A program made the position numbers and the translations under genes. The notes beneath the pieces are model-generated. The model made no database searches, was not told where the DNA came from, and worked only from the letters and a program-made list of their open reading frames with translations. Shown one piece after another: positions 20,820 to 31,286 of a DNA stretch of 64,000 nucleotides. The stretch's first letter is position 1; each line of letters starts with the position of its first letter. Origin of the DNA: Xanthomonas fragariae (GTDB lineage: Bacteria > Pseudomonadota > Gammaproteobacteria > Xanthomonadales > Xanthomonadaceae); contig NZ_LT853882.1 of the NCBI RefSeq assembly GCF_900183975.1, forward strand, positions 2,287,501 to 2,351,500. Reading direction: 5' to 3'.

Positions 20820-23102
20820 TCAGTCGACGGTCGCAGGTAGCAGACGTTCCGGTTCTGGGTGCGCCTCCACCACCAGCTCGCCATCCTTGACGTCGATATT
20901 GACCCTACCGCCCTCCACCAACTTGCCGAACAGTAGCTCGTCGGCCAGCGGACGCTTGATCTTCTCCTGGATCACACGCGACATCGGGCGGGCCCCCATC
21001 AGCGGATCGAAACCATGCTGGGCCAGCCAATCGCGCGCAGTCGGGGTGGCCGACAGAGAGACGTGCTTTTCCTGCAACAGCATTTCCAGTTCGATGATGA
21101 ACTTGTCCACCACTCGCAGGATGTGGTCGAAGGCCAGCGGCTGGAACTGCACGATCGCATCCAGGCGATTACGGAACTCCGGGGTAAAGCCGCGACGGAT
21201 CGACTCCATCGCATCGGTGGAATGATCCTGCTTGGTGAAGCCGATCGAACGCCGCGAGGCCTGGGTGGCACCGGCATTGGTCGTCATCACAAGGATCACG
21301 TTCTTGAAGTTCGCTTCGCGGCCGTTGGTGTCGGTGAGGATGCCGCGGTCCATGACCTGCAACAGGATGTTGAAGATATCCGGATGTGCCTTCTCAACCT
21401 CGTCCAGCAGTAACACGCAGTGCGGGGTCTTGACGATCTTCTCGGTCAACAAGCCCCCCTGATCGAAGCCGACATAGCCCGGAGGTGCACCGATCAAGCG
21501 GCTGATCGAATGCGCTTCCATGTACTCGGACATGTCGAACCGCACCAATTCAATACCCAACTGCAGTGCGAGCTGCTTGGTGACTTCGGTCTTGCCGACC
21601 CCGGTCGGGCCTGCGAACAGGAAGTTGCCGATCGGCTTTTCCGGATTGGCCAGGCCCGAACGCGCCAGCTTGATCGACCCGGCCAGCGTCTCGATCGCCG
21701 GGTTCTGCCCGAAGATCACCATCTTCAGATTGCGCTCCAGATGCTGCAGCACGTCCTTATCGGTCGCGCTGACCTGCTTGGCCGGAATCCGCGCCATCTT
21801 GGCGACAATGGTTTCGATTTCCTCGATGTCGATCAGCTCCTTGCGCTTGTCTTCCGGCAACAGACGCTGACGCGCACCGGCTTCGTCGATCACGTCGATC
21901 GCCTTGTCCGGCAGTAACCGATCGCCGATGTGCTTGACCGACAGATCCACCGCCGCTTGCAGCGCGTCGTCGGCGTAAGTTACGCCGTGGTGCGCTTCGT
22001 ACTTGGGCTTGAGGCCCTGCAGAATCTCGAACGTCTCACCGACAGTTGGCTCGACGATGTCGATCTTCTGGAAACGGCGTGCGAGCGCACGGTCCTTCTC
22101 GAAGATGCCGCGATATTCCTGGAACGTTGTCGAGCCAATGCAGCGCAACTCGCCCGACGACAGTGCCGGCTTGATCAGGTTGGAGGCGTCCATGGTCCCA
22201 CCTGAAGCGGAACCGGCACCGATGATGGTGTGGATCTCATCGATGAACAGCACCGCGTTGGGCACCCTCTTCAGCGCACTCAGCACGCCCTTCAGGCGCT
22301 TTTCGAAATCGCCGCGGTACTTAGTGCCGGCGACCAGCGCGCCCAGGTCCAGCGAAAAGATCACCGCATCGGCTAGCACTTCCGGAACATCGTTGTCGAC
22401 GATGCGCTTGGCCAAACCTTCGGCAATGGCGGTCTTGCCTACGCCAGCCTCGCCCACGTACAACGGGTTGTTCTTGCGACGACGGCACAGGACCTGGATG
22501 GTGCGTTCGATCTCATCGGCGCGACCGACCAACGGATCGATCCTGCCGTTACGGGCCTGCTCGTTCAGGTTGGTGGCGAACTCGGCAAGCGCATCGCCCT
22601 TCGTCTCGCCCTCCCCGCCTTCGCTCTTGGACTCGCCGTCCGGCGCAGACGACTGCTCACCATCGTCGCCCAGCTTGGCGATGCCGTGCGACAGGTAGTT
22701 GACGATATCCAGCCGGGTGATGTCCTGCTGATTCAGGAAGTACACCGCATGCGAGTCTTTTTCGCCGAAGATCGCAACCAGCACATTGGCACCGGTAACT
22801 TCCTTCTTGCCCGAGGACTGCACGTGATAGACAGCGCGCTGCAACACGCGCTGGAAGCCCAACGTAGGTTGCGTGTCGCGGCCATCGTCCTCAGCCAGAC
22901 GCGAGACCGACGCCTCGATTGCCTGTTCCAGATCGTTGTGCAGACGCACCTGATCTGCGCCGCAAGCTTTGAGCACCGCCTGTGCGGAAGGGTTGTCCAG
23001 CAGCGAGAGCAGCAGGTGCTCGACGGTCATGAACTCGTGACGCGCCTCGCGTGCTCGCTTGTAGCACTGGCCGATTGTTTGTTCTAGGTCTTTGCTGAAC
23101 AT
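20820..23102 (-). CDS. clpA: ATP-dependent Clp protease ATP-binding subunit ClpA
   Basis: The 760-residue AAA+ unfoldase starts at 23102 (MFSKDLEQ). It has the Clp N-domain (about residues 1-140), a D1 ATPase with Walker [10 protein letters not shown] and a D2 ATPase with GPTGVGKTE, as expected for ClpA. It feeds substrates into ClpP and binds ClpS, whose gene lies 143 bases upstream on the same strand. A charged Ser/Glu-rich linker follows the N-domain. Confidence 0.97.
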   Translation of the reverse strand: MFSKDLEQTIGQCYKRAREARHEFMTVEHLLLSLLDNPSAQAVLKACGADQVRLHNDLEQAIEASVSRLAEDDGRDTQPTLGFQRVLQRAVYHVQSSGKKEVTGANVLVAIFGEKDSHAVYFLNQQDITRLDIVNYLSHGIAKLGDDGEQSSAPDGESKSEGGEGETKGDALAEFATNLNEQARNGRIDPLVGRADEIERTIQVLCRRRKNNPLYVGEAGVGKTAIAEGLAKRIVDNDVPEVLADAVIFSLDLGALVAGTKYRGDFEKRLKGVLSALKRVPNAVLFIDEIHTIIGAGSASGGTMDASNLIKPALSSGELRCIGSTTFQEYRGIFEKDRALARRFQKIDIVEPTVGETFEILQGLKPKYEAHHGVTYADDALQAAVDLSVKHIGDRLLPDKAIDVIDEAGARQRLLPEDKRKELIDIEEIETIVAKMARIPAKQVSATDKDVLQHLERNLKMVIFGQNPAIETLAGSIKLARSGLANPEKPIGNFLFAGPTGVGKTEVTKQLALQLGIELVRFDMSEYMEAHSISRLIGAPPGYVGFDQGGLLTEKIVKTPHCVLLLDEVEKAHPDIFNILLQVMDRGILTDTNGREANFKNVILVMTTNAGATQASRRSIGFTKQDHSTDAMESIRRGFTPEFRNRLDAIVQFQPLAFDHILRVVDKFIIELEMLLQEKHVSLSATPTARDWLAQHGFDPLMGARPMSRVIQEKIKRPLADELLFGKLVEGGRVNIDVKDGELVVEAHPEPERLLPATVD

Positions 23103-23245
23103 TGATAACTCCAAGCGGCTGTTGCCAACAATATGCGGCTTTTGTTGGGATTTTCCACACCCCTATCGGATAGGCATGTTCAGACGGCGTTAGCACGTGA
23201 TCGCAGCCACACTGTTGCGCTGCTAGAATGATCACGCAAGCGCCT

Positions 23246-23566
23246 TTAGGCCTGTTCCATCGTGCAGAGCAGCGGATGCTGGTTCATGCGCGAAAACTCG
23301 TTGACCTGCGCCACTTTGGACTCTGCGACTTCGCGGCTGTACACCCCGCAAACGCCACGCCCACGTGTATGGACATGCAGCATGACCTGGGTCGCCTGTT
23401 CCAGGCTCAGATTGAAAAACTGTTCCAGAACAGTCACCACGAAGTCCATCGGGGTGTAGTCATCGTTCAGCAAGAGCACCTGATACCGCGGCGGCGGCGC
23501 CACTTCAGGCTTGCTGGCTTCGACCATCAGGCCGTGGTCGTGTTCGTGTGAGGTATTACGGGGCAT
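23246..23566 (-). CDS. clpS: ATP-dependent Clp protease adaptor ClpS
   Basis: The 106-residue protein starts [10 protein letters not shown]. It carries the ClpS core: [20 protein letters not shown] (N-degron pocket and Asp residues) and the [15 protein letters not shown] segment. It delivers N-end-rule substrates to ClpAP. Its place upstream of clpA and near aat supports the role. A longer start at 23626 adds residues not expected for the family. Confidence 0.97.
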   Translation of the reverse strand: MPRNTSHEHDHGLMVEASKPEVAPPPRYQVLLLNDDYTPMDFVVTVLEQFFNLSLEQATQVMLHVHTRGRGVCGVYSREVAESKVAQVNEFSRMNQHPLLCTMEQA

Positions 23567-23816
23567 CCGGGCATTATACGGTTCATCGTTGCGCGCATTG
23601 GACGATTTGCGCTGCGCCCCGCACAATTTGTTTCCAACTTCCTGGCTCGCCTTTGATGACCGATTTCATGACCGCGCTGCTGCTGGCGCCGTTGTCCACC
23701 GCCTTGGCGCCTGTATCCGTAGCGACGATTGGTGTGCGCCACCACGCTCACCGCGGTGACGCCGAAGCAACCACTGGCGCAGCGATCTGGCTTTCGAGTG
23801 TGCTGGGCCGATGCCG

Positions 23817-24275
23817 ATGAGCACGTCCGCACAACGCTGGCACCCCGATGTGACGGTCGCCACCGTGGTAATGCGCGACGGGCGCTTTCTGCAGGTCGAA
23901 GAAGCCATTGGCGGCCGACTGCTACTGAATCAACCGGCCGGGCATTTAGAGCCTGACGAAAGTCTGCTGGACGCGGCAGTACGCGAAACACTGGAAGAAA
24001 CCGGCTGGGACGTGCGCCTGACCCAGTTCATCGGCACTTACCAGTGGGTGGCGCCGAGCGGGCAGTGTTTTGTGCGCTTTGCGTTTGGCGCCGATGCCCT
24101 CACCTACCACCCCGAACGCAGCCTGGACACCGGCGTGGTGCGTGCGTTGTGGATGACGCCGGAAGAACTACGCACCTCGACCGAGCGTTTGCGTAGCCCG
24201 CTGGTGTGGGAGGTAGTGGCCGATTATCTGGCCGGCCAGCGCTATCCGCTATCGTTGGTGCGCCACGTCGAATGA
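23817..24275 (+). CDS. NUDIX hydrolase
   Basis: The 152-residue protein has a complete Nudix box, from [10 protein letters not shown] to [10 protein letters not shown], in the usual middle position. The combination with mnmA downstream is seen in many gammaproteobacteria (NudJ/phosphatase-type). The substrate is probably a phosphorylated nucleotide or thiamine pyrophosphate-type compound, which is inference. Its stop overlaps the mnmA start as ATGA, so translation is coupled. The 250 bases before it hold no supported gene. Confidence 0.9.
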   Translation: MSTSAQRWHPDVTVATVVMRDGRFLQVEEAIGGRLLLNQPAGHLEPDESLLDAAVRETLEETGWDVRLTQFIGTYQWVAPSGQCFVRFAFGADALTYHPERSLDTGVVRALWMTPEELRTSTERLRSPLVWEVVADYLAGQRYPLSLVRHVE

Positions 24276-25408
24276 ATACGCCGCGCATCGTGGTCGGTGT
24301 ATCTGGCGGTGTGGATTCGTCGGTAGCGGCGTGGCGGCTGGCGCAGCAAGGTGCGTCGATCGCCGGGCTGTTCATGCAGAATTGGGCCGACGACGGCAGC
24401 GGCGATTGCCGCGCTGAAGACGATCGCCGCGATGCGGTGGCAGTCTGTGGCGTACTGGGCATCCCGTTTCACTTCCGCGATTTCTCCGGTGAGTACTGGA
24501 GCGGCGTGTTCGAGCACTTCCTGGCCGAGTACGCAGCCGGCCGCACGCCCAATCCGGATGTGCTGTGCAATCGCGAAGTGAAGTTCAAACATTTCCTGGA
24601 TGCAGCTCAGGCACTGGGCGCCGAGCGCATCGCTACCGGTCACTACGCACGGGTTGCGCACAGCGGCGGTCGTTGGCGGTTGCTGCGCGGTGCAGACCAC
24701 GGCAAGGACCAGAGTTATTTCCTGCACCAGTTAGGGCAGACCCAGTTGGCTGCGACGCTGTTTCCGATCGGCGATCTGGAAAAAAGCATGCTGCGGCGTA
24801 TCGCTCAGGACGCTGGCTTGCCGACCCATGCCAAGAAGGATTCCACTGGCATCTGCTTCATCGGCAAGCGCGACTTCCGCGAGTTTCTGGGCCGCTACCT
24901 GCCCGCGCGTACCGGCGAAATCCGCGACCCGCAGGGGCAGCGCATTGCCGAGCACCCAGGGGTGTTCTATTTCACGCTGGGTCAGCGCGAAGGCCTGAAC
25001 ATCGGTGGCGTGCGCGGGCGTGCTGCCGCGCCGTGGTACGTGGTCGGCAAGGATGTGGCGAGCAATGTGTTGTATGTAGACCAGGACCGCGACAGCCCGC
25101 TGCTGCAATCGTACTGGCTGCAGTCCGAGCAGGCCCATTGGGTCACCGGGGCGCCGCCGGCACGCAGCTTCAGCTGCACCGCACAGACGCGTTATCGGCA
25201 GCCGGACGAGCCATGCAGAGTGGATGTGCAGGACGATGGCGGTGTGCAGGTGCGTTTCGCACGGCCGCAGCGGGCGGTGACGCCGGGGCAGTCGCTAGTG
25301 CTGTACGACGGCGAAGAATGCCTGGGCGGCGCCGTCATTGCCGCCACCGATGCACCGTTGGAATCTCGATTGGCGGGATCTTCTTTTTCCTCGGAGGTAG
25401 TAGCTTGA
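24272..25408 (+). CDS. mnmA: tRNA-specific 2-thiouridylase MnmA
   Basis: The 378-residue protein has the PP-loop GVSGGVDSS for ATP binding, the catalytic Cys99 in [11 protein letters not shown] and the second cysteine in [12 protein letters not shown]. It puts sulphur on U34 of tRNA for Lys, Glu and Gln. It overlaps the NUDIX gene by four bases at the 5' end and hflD by one base at the 3' end, forming a tight operon. Confidence 0.97.
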   Translation: MNTPRIVVGVSGGVDSSVAAWRLAQQGASIAGLFMQNWADDGSGDCRAEDDRRDAVAVCGVLGIPFHFRDFSGEYWSGVFEHFLAEYAAGRTPNPDVLCNREVKFKHFLDAAQALGAERIATGHYARVAHSGGRWRLLRGADHGKDQSYFLHQLGQTQLAATLFPIGDLEKSMLRRIAQDAGLPTHAKKDSTGICFIGKRDFREFLGRYLPARTGEIRDPQGQRIAEHPGVFYFTLGQREGLNIGGVRGRAAAPWYVVGKDVASNVLYVDQDRDSPLLQSYWLQSEQAHWVTGAPPARSFSCTAQTRYRQPDEPCRVDVQDDGGVQVRFARPQRAVTPGQSLVLYDGEECLGGAVIAATDAPLESRLAGSSFSSEVVA

Positions 25409-26022
25409 TGAGTTCTTCCATGGATCACCGCGTGCTGGCGCTGGCCGGCGTCGCTCAGGCCCTGCAACAGGTGCGGCGGATTGCCGAGACCGGGCATTCG
25501 GAGGCCGCGACGGTGCGCACCGCCATGGACAGCGTGTTCCGGGTGGACGCCTCTTCGCCGGAGGCCGTGTACGGCTCGGCGGTGGCGCTGGCGCCTGGCC
25601 TGCGGCTGCTGCATAACTATTTTCGCAATCAGGGCCAGGACGAGGTGCTGCCGCGGCTGGCGCTGGCAGTACTGCAGCTGGAGCGCCGCTTCGTGCGCGA
25701 CACTTCCACCGTCACCACCGTGTCCAACGGCATTGATGCGGCGGCACGCCAGGCGCAGATCCTCGGCGACAGCAGTCACCCCGACGTGCTGAGTGCGCTG
25801 GGCGGGCTGTACGCGCAGACCATCAGCCATTTGCGGCCCAAGGTCATGGTGCAAGGCAACCCGCATTATCTTGGCCAGGCTGGTGTGGTGGCGGAGATCC
25901 GCGCGCTCTTGCTGGCGGCGGTGCGCTCGGCGGTGTTGTGGCGGCAGATGGGAGGAAGCCTGTGGGATTTTCTGTTCGCCAAACGGGGGATGATCGAAGC
26001 GGTGGATCGCGCACTGCGCTGA
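25408..26022 (+). CDS. hflD: High-frequency lysogenization protein HflD homologue
   Basis: The 204-residue, mostly helical protein starts at 25408 after a strong GGAGG site and overlaps mnmA as TGATG. It matches the HflD/YcfC family that follows mnmA in many gammaproteobacteria (segments [11 protein letters not shown] and [14 protein letters not shown]). The E. coli protein is membrane-associated and binds phage lambda CII; the cellular role is poorly known. Confidence 0.9.
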   Translation: MSSSMDHRVLALAGVAQALQQVRRIAETGHSEAATVRTAMDSVFRVDASSPEAVYGSAVALAPGLRLLHNYFRNQGQDEVLPRLALAVLQLERRFVRDTSTVTTVSNGIDAAARQAQILGDSSHPDVLSALGGLYAQTISHLRPKVMVQGNPHYLGQAGVVAEIRALLLAAVRSAVLWRQMGGSLWDFLFAKRGMIEAVDRALR

Positions 26023-26114
26023 TCGACGCAACCAACCTGATGTCAGACGCACGCTAGCGGTCGCTGGCGCGCGTCAATCGCGGTGAATGTACGAGACGAT
26101 GTGGCGATCTTCGC

Positions 26115-26141
26115 TAAAGACAAAGGGGGTATGGCCGATAC
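26115..26141 (+). promoter_or_regulatory. Sigma-28 (FliA) promoter of the chemoreceptor gene
   Basis: TAAA (26115-26118), 15 bases and GCCGATAC (26134-26141) match the FliA consensus TAAA-N15-GCCGATAA almost perfectly. The site spans the ATG at 26131, so the transcript should begin near 26148 and that ATG cannot be the start codon used from this promoter. Confidence 0.75.
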
Positions 26142-26169
26142 AGCAACCGTGACTCCGCCGAGAACGCCC

Positions 26170-27360
26170 ATGTATTCACGTCCACTCATCCGTCTAGCTG
26201 CTCCCTTGGCTCTGACCTTGCTGTTTCCCTTCGCTGTCGGATTCGACTGGCCTGCCTCGGTACGCTGGGCAATCCTGGCGACCATGACCCTTAGTTGGTT
26301 GGGTTTCGCTGCCTGGGTGACTTATTCCCAGTTTCGACGCAATCCGGACCAGACCCGCATCCTGCGTGAGCAGGACCAACTACTTAACGAACTGCGTACG
26401 TTCGTCAGCAACGAAGTTGACGGTTCGCGTTCGGAAGTCGAGCGTGCCCGCGAACTGATCCGCCAGGCCGTGTCAGGTCTTGGCGGCAGCTTCGAAGCGA
26501 TGAATCGCAAGTCGCGTCAGCAAAGCCAGGCACTAGCCCGCATCGTCGACCGTGCCGGTGACGACGGCAGCGCCGGTGTCGATGTCGCCCGCTTCGCCCA
26601 GCACGCCAGCTCACGCATGGAGCAGCTGGTGGAGGCGCTGGAACAGGTGAGCGGCCAAAGCACCAACACTGTGCATCACATCGATGAAATGGCACAGCAT
26701 TTGGACGGCATCTTTGCGCTGCTCGAAGACGTCAAGTCGATCGCTGACCAGACCAACCTGCTGGCCTTGAACGCCGCCATCGAAGCAGCACGTGCCGGCG
26801 AAGCCGGTCGCGGCTTCGCAGTGGTCGCCGACGAGGTGCGCAATCTGTCCGAGCGTTCCACCACTTTCAACGAGCAGATCCGCAAGCTGGCTCACAGCTC
26901 CAAGGAATCGATCGCCAAGGTGCGTGAAACGGTCTCGCAGCTGGCCTCGCGTCACATGGACCGCTCCCGCGAGGCGCGCCATGAGTCTGCCGCGATGCTG
27001 GAGAACGTCGCTCAAATCAACGCCTCGTTGGGCGATGGAATGCGCGAAATCTCCGAGTGCGCTCGCTCGATCGACGGTAGCGTGGCCGAAGCCGTCCGCG
27101 CTCTGCAGTTCGAAGACATTGCGACGCAGACTTTGAGCGGTATCCACACTCACCTCGATCGCCTCACCGCGATCAACCGTGAAGCGGTGGCTCTGCAAGA
27201 ACTGCTGCATCGCAATGGCGGCGTGTACGACAGCGATCTGGTCGCCGCCTTGCAGAAGGTGTCCACTCGTCTGCGCGACATGCGTGTGGAGTGGGAACGC
27301 CCACCGCACAAGCCGGTGGCCCAGCAAGGCATGGGTGCCGGTACGGTCGAGCTGTTCTAA
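26170..27360 (+). CDS. Methyl-accepting chemotaxis protein without periplasmic sensor domain
   Basis: The start at ATG 26170 (MYSRPLIRL) is chosen because a sigma-28 promoter covers the earlier ATG at 26131. The 396-residue protein has two close transmembrane helices (about residues 8-25 and 30-55), no room for a large periplasmic domain, no clear HAMP, and a signalling coiled coil with the conserved tip [16 protein letters not shown] and [18 protein letters not shown]. It probably senses a cytoplasmic or membrane signal and acts on CheA/CheW. The promoter places it in the late flagellar regulon. Confidence 0.88.
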   Translation: MYSRPLIRLAAPLALTLLFPFAVGFDWPASVRWAILATMTLSWLGFAAWVTYSQFRRNPDQTRILREQDQLLNELRTFVSNEVDGSRSEVERARELIRQAVSGLGGSFEAMNRKSRQQSQALARIVDRAGDDGSAGVDVARFAQHASSRMEQLVEALEQVSGQSTNTVHHIDEMAQHLDGIFALLEDVKSIADQTNLLALNAAIEAARAGEAGRGFAVVADEVRNLSERSTTFNEQIRKLAHSSKESIAKVRETVSQLASRHMDRSREARHESAAMLENVAQINASLGDGMREISECARSIDGSVAEAVRALQFEDIATQTLSGIHTHLDRLTAINREAVALQELLHRNGGVYDSDLVAALQKVSTRLRDMRVEWERPPHKPVAQQGMGAGTVELF

Positions 27361-27393
27361 GACCGATGCCACGCAGGCTTTGACTTCCGACAT

Positions 27394-27415
27394 TCCCCGG
27401 CCTTCCGGGGATTTG
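27394..27415 (+). terminator. Hairpin after the chemoreceptor gene
   Basis: TCCCCGG, loop CCTT and CCGGGGA form a 7-bp stem followed by only three T, so it is a weak terminator candidate. Confidence 0.45.
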
Positions 27416-27444
27416 TCGTTCCGCGACAACCTGGTGCATTGCTC

Positions 27445-27729
27445 ATGACGCTCCTCGCCCCGACCATTGATACGCCTAACGCTACGCTGGAAGCGGCCGC
27501 AATGGCGGTTGAACATGCCGAGCGTCTCGCGCAAAGCGCTGCCGCCCGACCCGCGACTGGCCGCATGCGCATGCCGGCCGCGCTGGAACGGCTGGAGCAA
27601 GCCGCACGTGCGGAAGTCCAGGCACTGTTTAAGCCGCGACGCAGCTGCAGCGTAGACGAACTGTTGTTCGCCACGGTGGCCTGGGACCTCGGCCTGGATG
27701 GTGCCGCAATCGGCGCTTCGGGACGCTGA
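27445..27729 (+). CDS. Small hypothetical protein
   Basis: The 94-residue frame begins at an ATG 84 bases after the chemoreceptor gene. The product is Ala-rich and helical (LEAAAMAVEHAERLAQ and ALERLEQAARAEVQ) with a basic KPRR segment and an acidic end. I do not recognise a family. The even codon usage with GC-rich third positions suggests a real gene. Its place after the chemoreceptor gene may mean read-through expression. Confidence 0.55.
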   Translation: MTLLAPTIDTPNATLEAAAMAVEHAERLAQSAAARPATGRMRMPAALERLEQAARAEVQALFKPRRSCSVDELLFATVAWDLGLDGAAIGASGR

Positions 27730-28373
27730 GGCTGCAACGACGGCGAGGTGTATCTCGGCAGGCGCCTCGTCGGTGTTGTGAGGGTTGCCTGGTATTTTGA
27801 CTTTCGCTGGCCAGCGTCGATGCGATGCGTCATGCAGAACGCGTAGGTTCGATCCCGTCCCTGCCCGCCTGGCCACCACGGTTTCAGATCGCTGCTGCCC
27901 TGTCGGTGCCGATCTTGCGCACCGGGGTGATCATTGCGACGCCATGCCACGGAAACGCTGCGCCGTGCGTATCGACATGCGCCTTGATGCAGGTTTCGCA
28001 CGATCCGCTGCTCGACGCTGTCAGTGTGTCGGCGCGACCAAGCCCGCGCAGCGATTCGGATGCAGGCGAGGCAGTGGCCTGCCAGACAGCACGCACTCCG
28101 CTCCGCATCTGCCACACGCTCGCACATGCCTGCGCGCCGGGCAGAAGATCGGCGACCACGACGTTTATTGCGATAGCGCGGCGTCGCTTCTGGAGGCCGT
28201 CGAGACGTTGGAAGCGACCTTGCAGTGGCCGGAGGAGATAAGCTTAAAGTGCACTCGGTGCGTCGATGCCCGGGGGCGCCAGGTGATGGCAAAGCAGGCA
28301 GGCGCTAAGGGCGGCTAACAAAACGTAACGAGCAGTCGCCAGGTATGGAGCGCGCGCGGCGGCGGCGGGTAGC
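27730..28373. other. Gap without a supported gene, with a tRNA-like 3' fragment
   Basis: This 644-base stretch has open frames on both strands but none with family-like sequence. At 27831-27878 the text ATGCAGAA...GGTTCGATCCCGTCC...CCACCA resembles the 3' third of a tRNA (T-loop and CCA end), but the stems do not pair well and no 5' part is present. One frame ending at 28318 has a cysteine pair (KCTRC) but no recognised domain. Confidence 0.4.
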
Positions 28374-30059
28374 TCAGCTCGCAATGACCAGTTGCGCCCC
28401 AAGACGCTTGCCGGCTTCGGCTTCGGCTTCGCGCAGCCACTGCGCCATGTCGCGCGGCGACAATGGGCGCGAGTAGAGAGAATCCTGGATTTCATCGCAG
28501 CCTTGTTGGCGAAGCAGTGCATCTTCCTGCACGGTTTCCACACCTTCGGCGACCACTTGCATGCCAAATGCGTGGCCCAGATGCACGATGGCCTGGGTGA
28601 CCTCGGCCGTGTTGGCGTCGTCGAGCATGCCTTGCACAAAGCTGCGGTCGATTTTCAGACGCTGCACTGGGAAGCGGTTGAGGTAGTGCAGATTCGAGAA
28701 GCCGGTTCCGAAGTCGTCCACCGCCAACAGCACGCCGTTCTGTTCGAACAGTTCGAAGCAGCGGCGTAACGAGTCCGAATCGCGGATCAATTCAGATTCG
28801 GTCAGTTCCAGCTCCAAACGCGATGGCGACCAGCCGTTGTCGCGGCAGATTTCCAATACGCGCTCGGCAAAACCGCGTTCGCGCAACTGCACGGCAGATA
28901 CATTGACCGCGATGCGGCTGAAATTGAGACCAGCGCGATCCCAGGCCACTGCCTGGCGGCATGCTTCACCGATGACCCATTCGCCCAGGCGCACGATTTC
29001 GCCGCATTCTTCGGCAATCGGAATGAATTCGACCGGACTGCATGGACTGTGGCCGTGGCGATGCCAGCGCATCAGCGCTTCGATTGCCGGCGACCCGTCG
29101 CCTACCATGTTGACCAGCGTCTGATAGACCAGCGTGAATTCTTCGCGCTCGAGCGCGCCCTGCAGCGCGTGTTCAAGCTCCAGGCAGCGCTGCGCACGCA
29201 GCAGCATGTCCTGGCTGTAGTAATGGAAGGTATTGCGGCCGGATTCCTTGGCCGCATGCATCGCTGCATCGGCCGCGCGCAGCAGGCTGTCGAAATCCGA
29301 CAGGCCTTCGCCCAACAGCGCAATGCCGATGCTGGCACCGAGCTTGAGGGTGACGTGCTCCTTGCGCAGCGGCTCGCCAAGCGCGCTGATCAGCTCGCGC
29401 GCTACGTGGCCGGCATCTTCCGGCACGGACATATCGCGCAGCAGCACGATGAACTCGTCGTCGCTGAAGCGGCCGAACAGTTCGTCGTTGCGTAGCTGTT
29501 GATGCAAGCGCGACGAGGCAAGCTTAAGCAGACTGTCGCCGGTGGCATGACCGAACGAGTCGTTGATGCTCTTGAAGCCATCCAGATCGATCAGCAGCAT
29601 CGCAAGTATCTGGCCACGCTCATGCGCCTCACGAATCGCGTTTTCTACCTGCTCAAGTAGTAGAAAACGGTTCGACAAGCCGGTCAGACGGTCGTAATGG
29701 GCCAGCAGTTCGATGCGTTCGTTGGCTTCGCGCTCGCGAGTGACATCGCGGAACAAGGCGACAAAACGCGGCGGCAAACCTTCGCGACGGTCCAGCTCGA
29801 TCAGCACCTGCACCCAGATGCGCTGGCCGGAGTTGCGGTAGAAGCACAGCTCCAGTTGCTCAGGCAGACCGCCATCGGCAATCCGCAGCAGCGCCGCGTC
29901 GAAAGCGTCGCGCGAATCCTTGGTGTATAGCGACAGCGCCTGCTCCAGGGTGATGTTTTCCTTGCGCAGGCCATGGATGCGGTAGCACTCCTCGGTCCAC
30001 TGCATGCGCCGCGTCTCCACCTCGATCTCGCAACCGCCGATCTTGCCAAGTGCAGACAC
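28374..30059 (-). CDS. PAS-GGDEF-EAL protein, C-terminal part of a gene split by an in-frame stop
   Basis: From a GTG at 30059 the frame encodes 561 residues: a PAS domain (about 1-120), a GGDEF domain whose motif reads SDDEF, and an EAL domain with the key residues kept (EALMRW, NVSA, ELTESE, DDFGTG, KIDRSF, AEGVET). This predicts a cyclic-di-GMP phosphodiesterase with an inactive or regulatory GGDEF. The frame continues upstream through a TAA at 30108-30110 into the PAS gene, so this is probably the back half of one ancestral 930-residue protein. Whether it is translated alone is unknown. Confidence 0.8.
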   Translation of the reverse strand: MSALGKIGGCEIEVETRRMQWTEECYRIHGLRKENITLEQALSLYTKDSRDAFDAALLRIADGGLPEQLELCFYRNSGQRIWVQVLIELDRREGLPPRFVALFRDVTREREANERIELLAHYDRLTGLSNRFLLLEQVENAIREAHERGQILAMLLIDLDGFKSINDSFGHATGDSLLKLASSRLHQQLRNDELFGRFSDDEFIVLLRDMSVPEDAGHVARELISALGEPLRKEHVTLKLGASIGIALLGEGLSDFDSLLRAADAAMHAAKESGRNTFHYYSQDMLLRAQRCLELEHALQGALEREEFTLVYQTLVNMVGDGSPAIEALMRWHRHGHSPCSPVEFIPIAEECGEIVRLGEWVIGEACRQAVAWDRAGLNFSRIAVNVSAVQLRERGFAERVLEICRDNGWSPSRLELELTESELIRDSDSLRRCFELFEQNGVLLAVDDFGTGFSNLHYLNRFPVQRLKIDRSFVQGMLDDANTAEVTQAIVHLGHAFGMQVVAEGVETVQEDALLRQQGCDEIQDSLYSRPLSPRDMAQWLREAEAEAGKRLGAQLVIAS

Positions 30060-30107
30060 ACGATTGAGCAGTTCGGTACGCCAGCGTATCAGCGCATCGG
30101 TCTGCCT

Positions 30108-31166
30108 TTATTCGGTGACGTTGTGCAGTTGGCCAAGCACACGCACCATGCTGCCGTCACCATCGAAGACCGGCTGTGCCCAAACGCGCAGATGATGCGG
30201 GTAGGCACCGAGCAGGCCGTTGATTTCCAACTCGAAATGCACCGGCATGCGTTCGTTCTTGATCTTGCGCCAGGCGCTGCGCAGTTGCGCAACCGAGGGA
30301 CGACCCAGCAGACGCAGGATGTCGCGAATGCCATGCAGACGCAGATGGGTGATGCCGAGCTGCTGCAGGAAATCGGACGACACCCACAGCGCGTCTTTGA
30401 GCGCGTCCCAACTCCAACTGCCCATGCTGGCGATGCGCTGGAATTCTTCGAGCTGGGCCTGCTGCTCGCGCAATTGCTGCTCGAGCAATTTGTAGTGATG
30501 CACATCGGTATGTGTGCCGACCATGCGAAGTGGTCGGCCGTCGGCAGTGCGTGCTACCACGCGGCCGCGATCGAGAATCCAGCGCCACTGACCATCGTGC
30601 TGACGCAGCCGGAATTCGGCCACATAGGTATCGGTGCGCCCGTCCAGATGCGCCTGCACCGCCGCGCTGACCTGCGCGTGATCGTCGGGATGGATCAAAC
30701 CGGACAACGCGGCGAGATTATTAGGTAGAGGCTGCTCGCAATACCCAAGCATGCGAGTCCAGCGCTTCGAGCGATACACCACGTCGGTCGAAATATCCCA
30801 GTCCCACAATCCGTGGTCGGCACTGTCCAGACCCATCTCCCAGCGACTGGTGCCATCGGCGCCCATCGGCTCGGGAATGCTCAAGGTGAAGGCCATGACC
30901 TTACCATGCTCGTCGCAGACCGCGCGCAGCCATCCTTCCAGCCGCACGCCGCCCGTCCCTGGCAACACACACGCGGCCATGCCGCCGCTATTGGCCACCT
31001 GGGCGCGACTGCTTTCCAGGACTTCGGCATACGCACCAAGGGTTGCCGGTAATCCAAGCGATTGCGCAACGCTGTTGGCCGCCAGAGGCTGGCCACGCGC
31101 GTCCAGCAACACCATCGCTGAGGTAAGCGGGTGCTGCAGCATGCTTGCAATGAAGCCTGAGTCCAC
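30108..31166 (-). CDS. PAS-repeat protein, N-terminal part of a gene split by an in-frame stop
   Basis: From a GTG at 31166, after a GGGAG site, the frame gives 352 residues with PAS domains, including a clear PAS/PAC pair (WDWDISTDVVYRSKRW and FRLRQHDGQWRWILDRG) and a second one ending in VRVLGQLHNVTE. It then stops at TAA and the same frame reopens at once with RQTDALIRWRTELLNRV, joining to the GGDEF-EAL half. A single change from CAA (Gln) to TAA would explain it. Alone, this product would be a sensor without an output domain. Confidence 0.8.
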   Translation of the reverse strand: MDSGFIASMLQHPLTSAMVLLDARGQPLAANSVAQSLGLPATLGAYAEVLESSRAQVANSGGMAACVLPGTGGVRLEGWLRAVCDEHGKVMAFTLSIPEPMGADGTSRWEMGLDSADHGLWDWDISTDVVYRSKRWTRMLGYCEQPLPNNLAALSGLIHPDDHAQVSAAVQAHLDGRTDTYVAEFRLRQHDGQWRWILDRGRVVARTADGRPLRMVGTHTDVHHYKLLEQQLREQQAQLEEFQRIASMGSWSWDALKDALWVSSDFLQQLGITHLRLHGIRDILRLLGRPSVAQLRSAWRKIKNERMPVHFELEINGLLGAYPHHLRVWAQPVFDGDGSMVRVLGQLHNVTE

Positions 31167-31213
31167 TCTGGGGCACTCCCAAGAATCGACCCCGGCCTTC
31201 GGGGTTTCAACTT

Positions 31214-31240
31214 ATAGCGGCCGTTTTGCAGATTAGTTGA
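31214..31240 (-). promoter_or_regulatory. Possible sigma-28 promoter of the split PAS-GGDEF-EAL gene
   Basis: On the minus strand TCAA, 15 bases and GCCGCTAT resemble the FliA consensus with three mismatches, 48 bases before the GTG start. Confidence 0.4.
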
Positions 31241-31286
31241 GGCGCCTGTTTCGAGCTCGGCCGAAGCCGGCCGAGTTACAGCTAAG

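Noticed and set aside
23567..23816. Small frame [17 protein letters not shown] before the NUDIX gene
   Set aside because: It looks like a chance hydrophobic start, lacks a ribosome-binding site and has no recognisable continuation.
27785..28318. 177-codon frame in the gap after the small hypothetical gene
   Set aside because: No ribosome-binding site or family pattern was found, and frames on other strands are of similar length, so it is reported only as part of the gap.
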